Source: Acidobacteriota bacterium
GTDB taxonomy: Bacteria > Acidobacteriota > Vicinamibacteria > Vicinamibacterales > JAKQTR01
Assembly (NCBI GenBank): GCA_026393675.1
Contig: JAPKZQ010000045.1
Location: 186,001-250,000 of the forward strand
Length of the DNA: 64,000 nt
Direction: 5' to 3'
A model generated the notes under the pieces. That model was given only the letters and a program-made list of their open reading frames with translations. It did no database searches and was not told the DNA's origin. The first letter of the stretch is position 1. Each line of letters opens with the position of its first letter. Both the position numbers and the translations under genes were made by a program. Below, in pieces: positions 46,447 through 55,279 of this stretch.

Positions 46447-47765
46447 AGGTGTACCGGTCCTGTTCCGGGAACGATGAGTGCGATTTGAATGTCTCCTACG
46501 TTAGTGCGTGTTGGCCCCGTCTTAATCACGTCGGCCAACGCTTCAAAGAAATGATAGGCGTCGTTGTTGTCGAGAAACGCCCGTGGATTGAGTTGACGCG
46601 CGTCCGCCCGGGCGCGAGTGTCGGAGGTCACGATGGCGCCAGCCGCGTCGGTTGGGCCGTCGATGCCATCCGTGCCGATACTCGAGACGACGACCGCGCC
46701 TCCCATCGTCGGAAGCGCCTCAACCAGCGCGAGCGCGAATTCCTGATTACGCCCACCCTTGCCGCCGCCCGTCACTCGTACCGTAGTCTCACCCGACGAC
46801 ACCACGCACAGCGGGGTTCCGCCGGCGGAGGCCATATCGCGCAGGGTCGCGGCGTACGTCGCGGCGGCAGCGCGCGCCTCGCCAACCACGGGCTGGTCGA
46901 TGACATGAGTGCGATAGCCTAGACGTGCGGCTTCCGCCCGGGCACCGGCCATCGCGTCTCTTCGGCCCCCGATGATCCGGGTCTCGGTCCGGCTGAGCGC
47001 GGGGGAACCAGGTGTCGGCGACTCGGCGTGCCGCCCAGCCACCCCGTCGCGTAACGCGGCGACGACGCTCGGCGGAAACGCGTCCCAACCACCGTACCGC
47101 TCGAGAAGTCCAAGCGCGTCCGCGAACGACGTCGGGTCCCCTGCGGTCAGCCCCGAGCCGATGACCGAAACGTCATCGCCGACCACATCCGACACCGCGA
47201 GACAAACAACGCGCGCCTTTGTCGCGGCCGCGAGCCGCCCGCCCTTCACCCTCGACAGGTGTTTGCGCACGGTGTTGAGCGCATGGATGTCCGCGCCGGC
47301 ACGCAACAGCCGGGCCGTGGCCGCCTGTTTGTCCTGCAGCGACACCCCCTCGATGGGAACGACCAGCAACGCCGAGGCGCCGCCTGACACCAGCACGACC
47401 ACGACATCGTCTGCACCGGAGGCGGCCACCGTGTCGAGGGCACACCGGCCAGCGTCAAGGCTGGCCTGGTTGGGAACGGGATGCCCGCCCGCGAACACGC
47501 GGACCAGCGCTGGCAAGCCCTCGAGCCCGCTCGGCGCCACGGCCATCGCGGTGGCGGGCCGCCGCCCGACGGCGGACAGGCAGGCGCGCAGCATGGGCCC
47601 GGCTGCCTTCCCTGCCGCGACGACGTGCCATTCACGCGCGGACGCGATGATCTCCGCGGCAGACGGCATCGCCTGCGCGACCCGCACGCCCGCGTCGGCC
47701 GAACCAATGGCCGCCGCCGCAATCGCGAGCGCATGTTCCCGGAGGTTGGTAAGGGTCAGGCTCAG
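46443..47765 (-). CDS. glycerate 2-kinase (MOFRL family), probable CTG start
   Basis: The family phosphorylates glycerate to 2-phosphoglycerate. The protein shows HVVAAGKAAGPM, AVAPSGLEG, FAGGHPVPNQASLDAGR, VLVSGGASALLV, ALNTVRKHLSRVKGGRLA and the MOFRL segment VVSSGETTVRVTGGGKGGRNQEFALALV, SIGTDGIDGPTDAAGAI. The first ATG or GTG (47687) would remove the family's N-terminal helix. The frame stays open to a TAA just before 47774, and a CTG at 47765-47763 overlaps the stop of the upstream gene as CTGA. This mirrors the ATGA/GTGA junctions of the locus and gives 440 residues, beginning with LSLTLTNLREHALAIAAAAI. A CTG start is inferred. Confidence 0.82.
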   Translation of the reverse strand: MSLTLTNLREHALAIAAAAIGSADAGVRVAQAMPSAAEIIASAREWHVVAAGKAAGPMLRACLSAVGRRPATAMAVAPSGLEGLPALVRVFAGGHPVPNQASLDAGRCALDTVAASGADDVVVVLVSGGASALLVVPIEGVSLQDKQAATARLLRAGADIHALNTVRKHLSRVKGGRLAAATKARVVCLAVSDVVGDDVSVIGSGLTAGDPTSFADALGLLERYGGWDAFPPSVVAALRDGVAGRHAESPTPGSPALSRTETRIIGGRRDAMAGARAEAARLGYRTHVIDQPVVGEARAAAATYAATLRDMASAGGTPLCVVSSGETTVRVTGGGKGGRNQEFALALVEALPTMGGAVVVSSIGTDGIDGPTDAAGAIVTSDTRARADARQLNPRAFLDNNDAYHFFEALADVIKTGPTRTNVGDIQIALIVPGTGPVHL

Positions 47766-48055
47766 TATGGTTGCTTACGACAAGAGCAGGCCGAGACGCC
47801 TGTCACGACGTCAAAAGAACGTAGAAGCCGGCTGACGACCTGGACGCCGTCATGCTGCGTGCACAGGTGGTCCAGCTGTCCGAGCACGCGGCCGAGCGCG
47901 GCCTCGGCGCTGGCCATGGCTCGCTCGGAGTACGACTCGCGCTGCAATAGCAGGGATTCGCGGTGCTTGAGAAACTCTTCTCTGTAGAAATTGGAGATCA
48001 GGGTAGGCGGCGAGAACGAGCTTGCGGTTAACTGTCCAGGAAGAGCGCTATGCAT
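47762..48055 (-). CDS. orphan small protein, unknown
   Basis: The 97-residue product begins MHSALPGQLTASSFSPPTLISNFYREEF and continues as a predicted helical stretch rich in Glu, Arg and Leu (RESLLLQRESYSERAMASAEAALGRVLGQLDHL), ending in a Cys-containing tail (SACSCRKQPY). There is no signal peptide or TM and no recognised family. The open frame reaches 48181, but ATG 48055 is the more natural start. It sits between ftsX and the glycerate kinase on the same strand and overlaps the kinase's inferred CTG by 4 nt. It could be a coiled-coil partner of a neighbour. Confidence 0.5.
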   Translation of the reverse strand: MHSALPGQLTASSFSPPTLISNFYREEFLKHRESLLLQRESYSERAMASAEAALGRVLGQLDHLCTQHDGVQVVSRLLRSFDVVTGVSACSCRKQPY

Positions 48056-48125
48056 CCGGATCCTCAGACGATGCGTTTGCAAGACAATTCCAGTGTAGTG
48101 CGACCTCTGGGTGGTGTCAAACCCG

Positions 48126-49013
48126 TCACCTGACGTGCCGGGCGGCCAGCCAGCCGCCGCAGGATCCGACAGCCATCCCACCGGCTAAGAGCGCCACGGC
48201 GGTCGACGCCGGCAGAAACCCCAGCATCTCAGGTTCGACGACCATCGCCAGTGCCGGTCCCACCTGCGCCTTCACGGCGACATACGCGCCGTAGAGCGCC
48301 GCCAGCGCCACCAGGCTGCCGACGCCACCGTGCAGCGTGCCTTCGGTCACGAGGGGCCCGCGCAGGAGTCCGAGCGGCGCCCCCACCAACTGCATGATCT
48401 CAATCTCGTCGCGCCGGGCATGGAGCGCCAGCCGGACGACGGTCGAGACCGTCAGCACGGCCGCCACGATGAGCACGCAGCCGAGCACCCAGCCCGCCGA
48501 CTGCACGGCCAGGATGATCGACGACAGCCGGGCCAGCCACCGGCGATCAAACCGGACGTCGGCGACGCCCGGCATGCGCTGCACCTGCTGGGCGAGCGCC
48601 TCGACAGCCCCGCTGTCTGCGCCTTGCGGCCGCAGCCGGACATCGAGCGACGCCGGCAACGGGTTGTCGGGTATCCCGTCCAACCCGGAGGACAGGTCCG
48701 GGAAGTCGCGTTTGAAGCGTGCCAGCGCATCCGCCTTCGAGACGAACACCCGCGAGGCCACCACGTCGCTCGCGACCAGCACGCGATTCAGCTCGACGCG
48801 CTGCTCCTGGGTGATGTCATCGCGCAGGTAGATCGAGACTTCGGCGGTCGCACTCCAGCGGTCCAGCACGCGATTCAGGTTCACCGTCACGAGCAGGAAC
48901 CCGCCGACCACCAGCGCCGCAGCGGCAATGGTCAACATCGACAGGGCGGAGGAGCCGCGCTGCCGCCAGAGGCTTCGGGACGCTTCGTTCAGGCAGTACT
49001 GCAACGCGTGCAT
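48126..49013 (-). CDS. ftsX: cell-division ABC-type permease FtsX
   Basis: FtsX is the membrane half of FtsEX, which activates peptidoglycan hydrolases at the septum. The 295-residue protein has one N-terminal TM (SALSMLTIAAAALVVGGFLLVTVNL). An extracytoplasmic domain follows (SIYLRDDITQEQRVELNRVL, FVSKADALARFKRDFPDL), then three C-terminal TMs (GWVLGCVLIVAAVLTVSTVVRLALHARRDEIEIMQLVGAP). The last phrase is the FtsX signature. ATG 49013 lies 13 bp after ftsE. Confidence 0.93.
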   Translation of the reverse strand: MHALQYCLNEASRSLWRQRGSSALSMLTIAAAALVVGGFLLVTVNLNRVLDRWSATAEVSIYLRDDITQEQRVELNRVLVASDVVASRVFVSKADALARFKRDFPDLSSGLDGIPDNPLPASLDVRLRPQGADSGAVEALAQQVQRMPGVADVRFDRRWLARLSSIILAVQSAGWVLGCVLIVAAVLTVSTVVRLALHARRDEIEIMQLVGAPLGLLRGPLVTEGTLHGGVGSLVALAALYGAYVAVKAQVGPALAMVVEPEMLGFLPASTAVALLAGGMAVGSCGGWLAARHVR

Positions 49014-49026
49014 CGACGGCTCTTCT

Positions 49027-49686
49027 TTACGTGGATGACAACAGCCGGCCGTGGTCCAGCGTGAGGGTACGCCGCCCGACCCGCCCAATCAGTTCCCGAT
49101 CGTGCGTCGCGACCACCACGGTTGTGCCCCGGGCGTTCATGTCCCGAAACAGGTTCATGATCTCGAGCGAGAGATCAGGATCGAGATTACCGGTCGGCTC
49201 GTCGGCCAGCACGAGCGCCGGTTCGTTCACCAGGGCGCGCGCGATCGCGATGCGCTGCTGCTCGCCTCCCGACAGTTCAATCGGATACGCGTTCATGCGG
49301 TGCTGAAGGCCCACCCACTTGAGTACCTGGTAGGTGCGGCGCTGCTGCTGCACCGAGTAGTCGCCGAGGACGCGCGGCACGAGCGACACGTTCTCGAGGA
49401 CGGTCCTGGTGGGAATGAGCTTGAAATCCTGAAACACGAACCCGAGGGTGCGCCGGTACGTCTGCACCTGGCGGAGCGAGAGGGAGGCCAGATCGCGCCC
49501 GCCCACATGCACCACCCCTGCGGAGGGCACATCCTGGCGCAGCAGCAATCGGAGAAATGTCGACTTGCCGGCCCCGCTCGGTCCGGTCAGGAACACGAAT
49601 TCTCCCTTGCCGATCGAGACGGAAAGATCGCGGAGCGCGTAGATGCCCCGGCCGTACATCTTCGAGAGATTCGAGGTTTCAATCAC
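49027..49686 (-). CDS. ftsE: cell-division ATP-binding protein FtsE
   Basis: FtsE is the ABC ATPase of FtsEX. The 219-residue protein shows FLTGPSGAGKSTFLRLLL (Walker A), the Q-loop region FVFQDFKLIPTRTVLENV, the signature LSGGEQQRIAIARAL and Walker B ALVLADEPTGNLDPD, with the D-loop and VVATHDREL. The start is GTG 49686. It precedes ftsX, as usual. Confidence 0.95.
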   Translation of the reverse strand: MIETSNLSKMYGRGIYALRDLSVSIGKGEFVFLTGPSGAGKSTFLRLLLRQDVPSAGVVHVGGRDLASLSLRQVQTYRRTLGFVFQDFKLIPTRTVLENVSLVPRVLGDYSVQQQRRTYQVLKWVGLQHRMNAYPIELSGGEQQRIAIARALVNEPALVLADEPTGNLDPDLSLEIMNLFRDMNARGTTVVVATHDRELIGRVGRRTLTLDHGRLLSST

Positions 49687-49805
49687 GGCAGTTGGCGAGC
49701 GGCCGACGCGCGGTTATGCACCACACATCCTCGCGCGAGGTTGCGCGAGTATAGCATACGGCTTGACGGGCTCCCGGGCCCCGCCTCAGGCTCGCCTCAG
49801 GCCGA

Positions 49806-52208
49806 TCAGCGGGCCGGCGCCGCGTGATACTCCACCAGTTCAGCCCGGAACGATCCGAACGGCGCATCGATATCGATGACGACGGGAATACGCCGCGCGT
49901 CGGTCGTCATCCACAGGGTGGCACGCGGACTCCGGCGATATTCGACCCGGTACTCGATGCGGCCGTCGACACGAAGCACCGTCTGGGTCCTGCCCTCGGC
50001 CGCGATCGTTTCCAGTCCGCCCGCCCGCAACTCGACGATGAGACTCCGACCGAGGTCGTTGACAGGAAAGCGCAGCGTCGATCCGGCCGCCAGCGGGTAA
50101 GCACGCGCATAGTAGAACGCCGACAGCGGATCGCGCGCGCCGGCGGAAAGCGGCAGCCCCGTGCCCGTCCTGGCCGCCTCGGCGGGTCCGTTCGCCGTCC
50201 GTACGACGCGCCGAGCCGGATCGAACCACGCCGCGCGATCGAGGATGCGCCTGCCTTCCCGCAGCTCCTGAACGTGCATCGTCGGCAACAGATCCGCACG
50301 CGTCAAGCTGAAGAAGCGATCACGAGCTTCGAAAAACCCCGACACCCAAGGCGCGGTGACGGCGGTCATCTCAAACTGGAAGGTCTCGCCCGACTGCGCC
50401 AGAGGCCCGGATGGCGCCGTGACGCTGAAAACGATGTCGCCGGCCGAGAGCGACATCGCCGATCCGCCGCTCCAGAACACCCGGTAACGCGCCGTCTCGC
50501 CTCGGTCGAACGGCAGCGTCGCAGGTGCGGGCGGGGGCGCGGGCAGATCGGCACGCTCCAGGCGCTCCTCGATCTCCGGCGTCCACACCAACTCGTAGAT
50601 GGTCCGGCTGCCAAACCTGGCGCGCTCCACCAGCGGGGTGGGGTTGGGTTGGGACGTCAGGCGGCCCGGCGCCACGACGAACCGCACGTTGAAATCGCGC
50701 AGCGTCCACAAGGCGTCGGCCGAGGGAAACTGACGAAGCGTATCGACCAGGCCCGCAAAGAACGCTGGCCGCTGTCCACTGTAGCCGTTGACGATCGGCC
50801 GCCGATGCTCGAGCGACTCGATCATGAACGGGGTGTTCTCGGCGTCGAGGCCGAGCGGAAGGTAAATCACGGCTCCCGGCCCCGGCTCGTCCTTGAGCCA
50901 CTGCCCCACTGGCGTGCTCATTGGCGGGGCATCAACATACGGGAGCGGAGCGTTGGCGTACTCGATCGCCATCAACGCGACCAACGTCCAGGCCAGACGA
51001 GGCCGGCGCACTGCAACGGCGGCCAATCCAAACGCGGCCAGCACCGCACACCCAAACGCCAGCAGGACGGCAAATCGCGCCGGTGCGCGGATCGCCTGAA
51101 ACCCGAACACATGCTCGTGGAGCCAGGCGTACAGCGGGCGAACGCCGTCGGGCCCGAGCGACAGCACGAAGCCCGCAACCACCAGCACCGCGAACGGCCA
51201 GATGACGAAGCGACGCTGGCGCCACCCGACGTGCCATAGCGCCAGCAGGCCGAGCCCCATCGCCACAAATCCGACGAACAGCTCGCGCTCGGGGCCGCCC
51301 TTCTCAGCCTGGTTCGTGGCGGTGGCCGCCGGCCGCAACAGACCGGTGCGCCCATAGACGACGTTATCGGGCGGGACGCGAAGGTAGTGACGAGGGGTCG
51401 CGGCGTTGAGTCCCGCTTGGTACAAGTTCCGGACGAAACCTTCCTTGCGCTGGACGTCGAGGTAGGGCCACATGAACGGCGCGACGATCACGCCGGCCAG
51501 CACGACGGCCAGCAGGATGCGCCGCAGCAGCACGGCACTCCGCCAGCGTCCGACCGAGACGGCGAGCACGATGCCGCCGACGGCCAATCCGACCGCGCCG
51601 ATCACGCCGATGTAGATAGAGGCGACGGCCTGCAACCCCACGGCGACGCCGAGCCACACAGCGTCCATCCGCCGCAGCGTGGCCATCAGGCGATGAAGAA
51701 ACAGGAACGCGAGTGGCAGGAAGTACATCCCCTGCAACTGCAGGTGAATCAGATGCGCGAAGTGGAACGGCCAGAATCCCCAAATCAGTCCCGCGCCAAT
51801 CGCCGCCACAGTCGACCCGGTCAGCGCCCGTGCCAACGCGAACATGGCGAGCGCCGATGCGACAAGCGAGAGGAGCAGCACGAGGTTGTAGCAGAGCACG
51901 ACAGATCGCGTGAGCAGGAAGACCGGGGCGATGACGACGGCGGGCAGCAGGAAGTGGTCCGAGTACGCGAGCGTCTTCTGCGCCGGGTAGAAGATGTTCG
52001 CATCGAACACGCGCCCGGTGACGATCGCCCGCGGCGATGACACCAGCGTGTGCAGATCCCAGCCGAGAATCCAGGCATTGAGGTAGGGATCGCCGGGGCC
52101 CTGAGGCGCGGCCAGCACGCGTGTGGGCATCGCGGCCAGGGGCCACGTGTAGAGGATGGTGGCCGCCACATAGACGAGGACGGCGAGCCGCCAGGGGTGC
52201 TTCGTCAT
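49806..52208 (-). CDS. GT-C-like membrane protein fused to a DUF3108-like domain
   Basis: The 800-residue protein has a polytopic N-terminal part (~12 hydrophobic segments, residues ~1-420: GDPYLNAWILGWDLH, YSDHFLLPAVVIAPVFLL). This resembles GT-C-type glycosyltransferases or YfhO-like proteins. The C-terminal half (~530-800) is soluble and contains DUF3108-like phrases: RYRVFWSGGSAMSLSAGDIVFSV, ADLLPTMHVQELREGRRI, DPLSAFYYARAYPLAAGSTLRFPV, and MTTDARRIPVVIDIDAPFGSFRAELVEY. DUF3108 is normally a stand-alone exported domain, so the fusion is unusual. ATG 52208 shares one base with the gatB stop (TGATG). Acceptor and donor are unknown. Confidence 0.7.
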   Translation of the reverse strand: MTKHPWRLAVLVYVAATILYTWPLAAMPTRVLAAPQGPGDPYLNAWILGWDLHTLVSSPRAIVTGRVFDANIFYPAQKTLAYSDHFLLPAVVIAPVFLLTRSVVLCYNLVLLLSLVASALAMFALARALTGSTVAAIGAGLIWGFWPFHFAHLIHLQLQGMYFLPLAFLFLHRLMATLRRMDAVWLGVAVGLQAVASIYIGVIGAVGLAVGGIVLAVSVGRWRSAVLLRRILLAVVLAGVIVAPFMWPYLDVQRKEGFVRNLYQAGLNAATPRHYLRVPPDNVVYGRTGLLRPAATATNQAEKGGPERELFVGFVAMGLGLLALWHVGWRQRRFVIWPFAVLVVAGFVLSLGPDGVRPLYAWLHEHVFGFQAIRAPARFAVLLAFGCAVLAAFGLAAVAVRRPRLAWTLVALMAIEYANAPLPYVDAPPMSTPVGQWLKDEPGPGAVIYLPLGLDAENTPFMIESLEHRRPIVNGYSGQRPAFFAGLVDTLRQFPSADALWTLRDFNVRFVVAPGRLTSQPNPTPLVERARFGSRTIYELVWTPEIEERLERADLPAPPPAPATLPFDRGETARYRVFWSGGSAMSLSAGDIVFSVTAPSGPLAQSGETFQFEMTAVTAPWVSGFFEARDRFFSLTRADLLPTMHVQELREGRRILDRAAWFDPARRVVRTANGPAEAARTGTGLPLSAGARDPLSAFYYARAYPLAAGSTLRFPVNDLGRSLIVELRAGGLETIAAEGRTQTVLRVDGRIEYRVEYRRSPRATLWMTTDARRIPVVIDIDAPFGSFRAELVEYHAAPAR

Positions 52209-53656
52209 CAAGACGATCCGGTGCCGGTCAGGCGCTCGCGAACCAACTGGTCGACCAGCCTCGGGTTGGCCCGACCCTGGCTGGCTTTCATCACATGGCC
52301 GACCAGGAAGCCGGCAACCCCATGGCGCCCCGCCCGGAACTGGGCGACCTGCTCGGGGTACTTCGCCAGGACGTCGTCGACCAACAGCCGAAGCGCGTCG
52401 ACATCCGATTCCTGCGCGAGATGCTCAGCGGCCGCCACCGCATCAGGCGTCTCACCGGTCTTGCACATGCGGGCCAGCACCTGTTTGGCGGCCGAGTTCG
52501 ACAGCGTCCCCGACGACACCATCGCAATCAGGTGCGCCAGTGAGGAGGGGGTCACCTTCAGAGCCTGGATCGGACACCCACTCTCGTGCAGCCGGCGGGC
52601 CAACTCACCTCTAATCCAGGTGGCCGCCGCGGCGGGGTCGGCTCCGTCGGCAACTGTCTGTTCAAACAGCGCCGCCAGCCCCGGCGACCCGGTGAGAAAG
52701 TCCAGGTCGTCGCCCATCACGCCGTAACGCGACGCGAGATGCTCGCGCAGCGCACCGGGCAGCTCCGGCAACGACGCCCGCAATGCCGCAATCGATTCGT
52801 CGCCAACGACCAGCGGCGGCAGATCGGGTTCCGGAAAGTACCGGTAGTCGTGCGCGTCTTCCTTGCCCCGCATCAATACCGTCTCGCCCGCGCGCTCGTC
52901 CCAGAGCCGCGTCTCGGTATCGACCGACCCGCCGTGGGTGATGACCCGGATCTGGCGATCAATCTCGTGCGCCACCGCATGCTCGAGGAAGCGAAACGAA
53001 TTCAGGTTCTTGATTTCGGTCCGTGAGCCAAGCGTGGCGTCGCCCCGGACGCGGACCGACACATTCGCGTCGCAACGCAGATTGCCCCGCTCCATGTTGC
53101 CATCCGACACGCCCGTGGCGACAAGCAAAGCGCGGAGATGGCGAAAACACTCTGCGGCATCGTGCGCGGAACCGAGATCGGGCGCTGTCACGATCTCAAT
53201 GAGCGGAAGCCCGCTTCTGTTGAAATCGAGGCAGGTCGCGCGATCGGCATCCGCAAAGCCCTCGTGGAGCGACTTGCCGGCGTCCTCCTCCAGGTGGACG
53301 CGAACGATGCGGACCTGGTACGGCTGTCCGTCATCGATCCACTGCAGGTGCCCGTCGAGCGCGAGCGGACGATCGTACTGGGTGATCTGATAGCCCTTCG
53401 GCAGGTCTGGATAGAAGTAGTTCTTGCGCGCGAAGACCGATTCGCGCTGCACGCGGCACCCGAGCGCGAGGGCGGCCATCACCGCCAGATCGACCGCACG
53501 CGCATTGAGGACGGGCAAGGCGCCCGGCAGCCCGAGGCACACCGGGCACGTCTGCGTATTGGGCAAAGCCGCCCAGGCCGTCGCGCAACCGCAGAACAGC
53601 TTGGACGCTGTCTGCAGCTGGGCATGCACCTCGAGGCCGATGACTGGTTCGTACAT
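52208..53656 (-). CDS. gatB: Asp-tRNA(Asn)/Glu-tRNA(Gln) amidotransferase subunit B
   Basis: GatB is the kinase/transamidation subunit of GatCAB, which makes Gln-tRNA or Asn-tRNA by amidating misacylated tRNAs. The 482-residue protein begins MYEPVIGLEVHAQLQT and has the zinc motif CGCATAW...CPVCLGLPG. It also has YFYPDLPKGYQITQYDRPLA, DFNRSGLPLIEIVTAPD, EIKNLNSF and a YqeY-like C-terminal domain (VTPSSLAHLIAMVSSGTLSNSAAKQVL). gatA and gatC are not in the window. The ATG at 53656 is used; a longer open frame upstream lies in the divergent promoter region. Confidence 0.94.
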   Translation of the reverse strand: MYEPVIGLEVHAQLQTASKLFCGCATAWAALPNTQTCPVCLGLPGALPVLNARAVDLAVMAALALGCRVQRESVFARKNYFYPDLPKGYQITQYDRPLALDGHLQWIDDGQPYQVRIVRVHLEEDAGKSLHEGFADADRATCLDFNRSGLPLIEIVTAPDLGSAHDAAECFRHLRALLVATGVSDGNMERGNLRCDANVSVRVRGDATLGSRTEIKNLNSFRFLEHAVAHEIDRQIRVITHGGSVDTETRLWDERAGETVLMRGKEDAHDYRYFPEPDLPPLVVGDESIAALRASLPELPGALREHLASRYGVMGDDLDFLTGSPGLAALFEQTVADGADPAAAATWIRGELARRLHESGCPIQALKVTPSSLAHLIAMVSSGTLSNSAAKQVLARMCKTGETPDAVAAAEHLAQESDVDALRLLVDDVLAKYPEQVAQFRAGRHGVAGFLVGHVMKASQGRANPRLVDQLVRERLTGTGSS

Positions 53657-53844
53657 GGTGGGCCCGACGCGCCACAACCTCGGAGTCGGGCGACGCGCCA
53701 GCCACGAGTATAGCCGACACGACTTTCGCCCGAATGGGTTCTGGCGTCGCGCTACGGGTTCCCAGCCAGCCTGTCTACATCGGCGAAATCCCCTAACATT
53801 CTCCCGCTCAATATGTTGGCGCGGCAGCAACGCCATCGGGTAGG

Positions 53845-54642
53845 ATGGACCCGATCGCATGTGCTGGTTGCGGCGATCTACAAGAAACGGTAAACGAAGC
53901 CTACGCTTCAGGCGTAAAACAGGTATGGAGGCCAGTGGCTGTCACACGGGGGTCTTGGTTCGGCGCGAAGTCGGGGCCTCCAGGCGGCGACCTGGTTGGA
54001 GATTCGTCTCGCCACCCGATCCCCGCGGTCGATCGGACCAAGCCGGGCAGTTCGGAAGAAGCCCGTCGGGTCAAGGCCCTGGTTCTGGCGGGCGAGATGG
54101 ACAAGGCCCACGAGGCCTTTGCCGATCTGGTGGCCGCCCAGCAGCGGCAGGCGTCCAGGCTGGCGTTGTACCTGTTGAGGGACGTCTCGGATGCCGATGA
54201 AGCTGTACAGGACGCCTTCGTCAAGGTCTTCACGCATATCACGTCGTATCGCGAAGACCTGTCATTCGAGGCGTGGTTCACGCGCATCCTGGCCAACACC
54301 TGCCGGGATCGGAAGAAGGCGCGGCGGCGGCGCGAGCGGTGGGAACTGAGCGGGATTGACGATCATCCCGAATACGGCTCGCGCGTAGAGCGGGCTGTGT
54401 CGAATGCGCCGACGCCGGAAGACCTGGTACTTGGTGCGGAGAAGCGGCGAATGGTGATGCAGGCGATCGACGCCCTCCCCGAACGCCAGCGGACGGTGCT
54501 CCTGCTGTGCCACGCCGAAGGCCAGTCGCCGCGGGAAGTGGGAGCTTTGACGGGGCTCAATGAATCGACGGTGCGAGTTCATCTCTTTCGAGCGCTGCGC
54601 AAGTTGAGGGCGGCGCTGGAGGCAAGCCGTGTTCGCCGCTAA
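53845..54642 (+). CDS. ECF-type RNA polymerase sigma factor
   Basis: The 265-residue protein carries sigma region 2 (FADLVAAQQRQASRLALYLLRDVSDADEAVQDAFVKVFTHI, then FEAWFTRILANTCRDRKKARRRRERW). Region 4 reads MQAIDALPERQRTVLLLCHAEGQSPREVGALTGLNESTVRVHLFRALRKLRAAL. The first ~70 residues do not resemble the family, so translation may begin later: GTG codons occur in the frame around 53890-53940, and the first ATG is 53845. It overlaps the anti-sigma gene by 14 nt. It probably controls its own operon and envelope genes. Confidence 0.8.
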   Translation: MDPIACAGCGDLQETVNEAYASGVKQVWRPVAVTRGSWFGAKSGPPGGDLVGDSSRHPIPAVDRTKPGSSEEARRVKALVLAGEMDKAHEAFADLVAAQQRQASRLALYLLRDVSDADEAVQDAFVKVFTHITSYREDLSFEAWFTRILANTCRDRKKARRRRERWELSGIDDHPEYGSRVERAVSNAPTPEDLVLGAEKRRMVMQAIDALPERQRTVLLLCHAEGQSPREVGALTGLNESTVRVHLFRALRKLRAALEASRVRR

Positions 54643-55279
54643 GCGACATCTGGACGACAACACACTGGTTCGGCGCTACCTGGCCGAACGAGGTCTCGAT
54701 GTGCTCGAAGCGGCCGACGAACCGTTGCTGCGACATCTCGCACACTGTTCGTCGTGCCACGCTCGCTATGGCGCGCTCAGCGCCGCGCTGGATGAAAGCC
54801 GCGACCTGGCGGTCGAACGCGTCGATGCCGCCTTCACGGCCGATCGGCTGGCGCATCAGCGTGAGCGCATCATGCGGCGCATCGAGGCTCAGAACGGCGC
54901 CCGTATTCTGGCGTTCCCCGCAGCGGCACCCGCCGTGCGTGCGCCCCTGCACGCCCGGCCGGTGATGCGCTGGGTCGCGGCCGCTGCCATTGCCGGCGTG
55001 ATGGTCGGCGTCACGGCCGGCCGCTACCTGAATGTGTTGGATTTCGCCGCCGGCAGCCGATCCACCTCGCGCAACACGGTCGCCGTGGCCCCGGGTGCGC
55101 AACGCTCCGTGCCAGTGATGCGCGCCGTCGGCACGAGTCAGCCGCAGGCAAACGACGATGAGTTCTTGTCGGAAGTGGATGGCGCGATCGCCGAGCCCCG
55201 CACCTCCGAACTGGCCGCGATCTACGCGCTGACGCTTCAGGATCGCGGTGCGCCGAGGCTGGTTAACGTAAAGTATTAG
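54629..55279 (+). CDS. membrane anti-sigma factor with zf-HC2-type motif
   Basis: The 216-residue protein starts with GTG inside the sigma gene (14-nt overlap). It has an N-terminal zinc-finger-like motif (LLRHLAHCSSCHARYGAL, His-x3-Cys-x2-Cys) at ~residues 35-50 and one TM helix (~110-130, MRWVAAAAIAGVMVGVTAGRYL). An extracytoplasmic tail ends TLQDRGAPRLVNVKY. This layout is that of ZAS-type anti-sigma factors that hold a partner ECF sigma inactive. It converges on purA with a 4-bp overlap. Confidence 0.82.
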   Translation: MFAAKRHLDDNTLVRRYLAERGLDVLEAADEPLLRHLAHCSSCHARYGALSAALDESRDLAVERVDAAFTADRLAHQRERIMRRIEAQNGARILAFPAAAPAVRAPLHARPVMRWVAAAAIAGVMVGVTAGRYLNVLDFAAGSRSTSRNTVAVAPGAQRSVPVMRAVGTSQPQANDDEFLSEVDGAIAEPRTSELAAIYALTLQDRGAPRLVNVKY

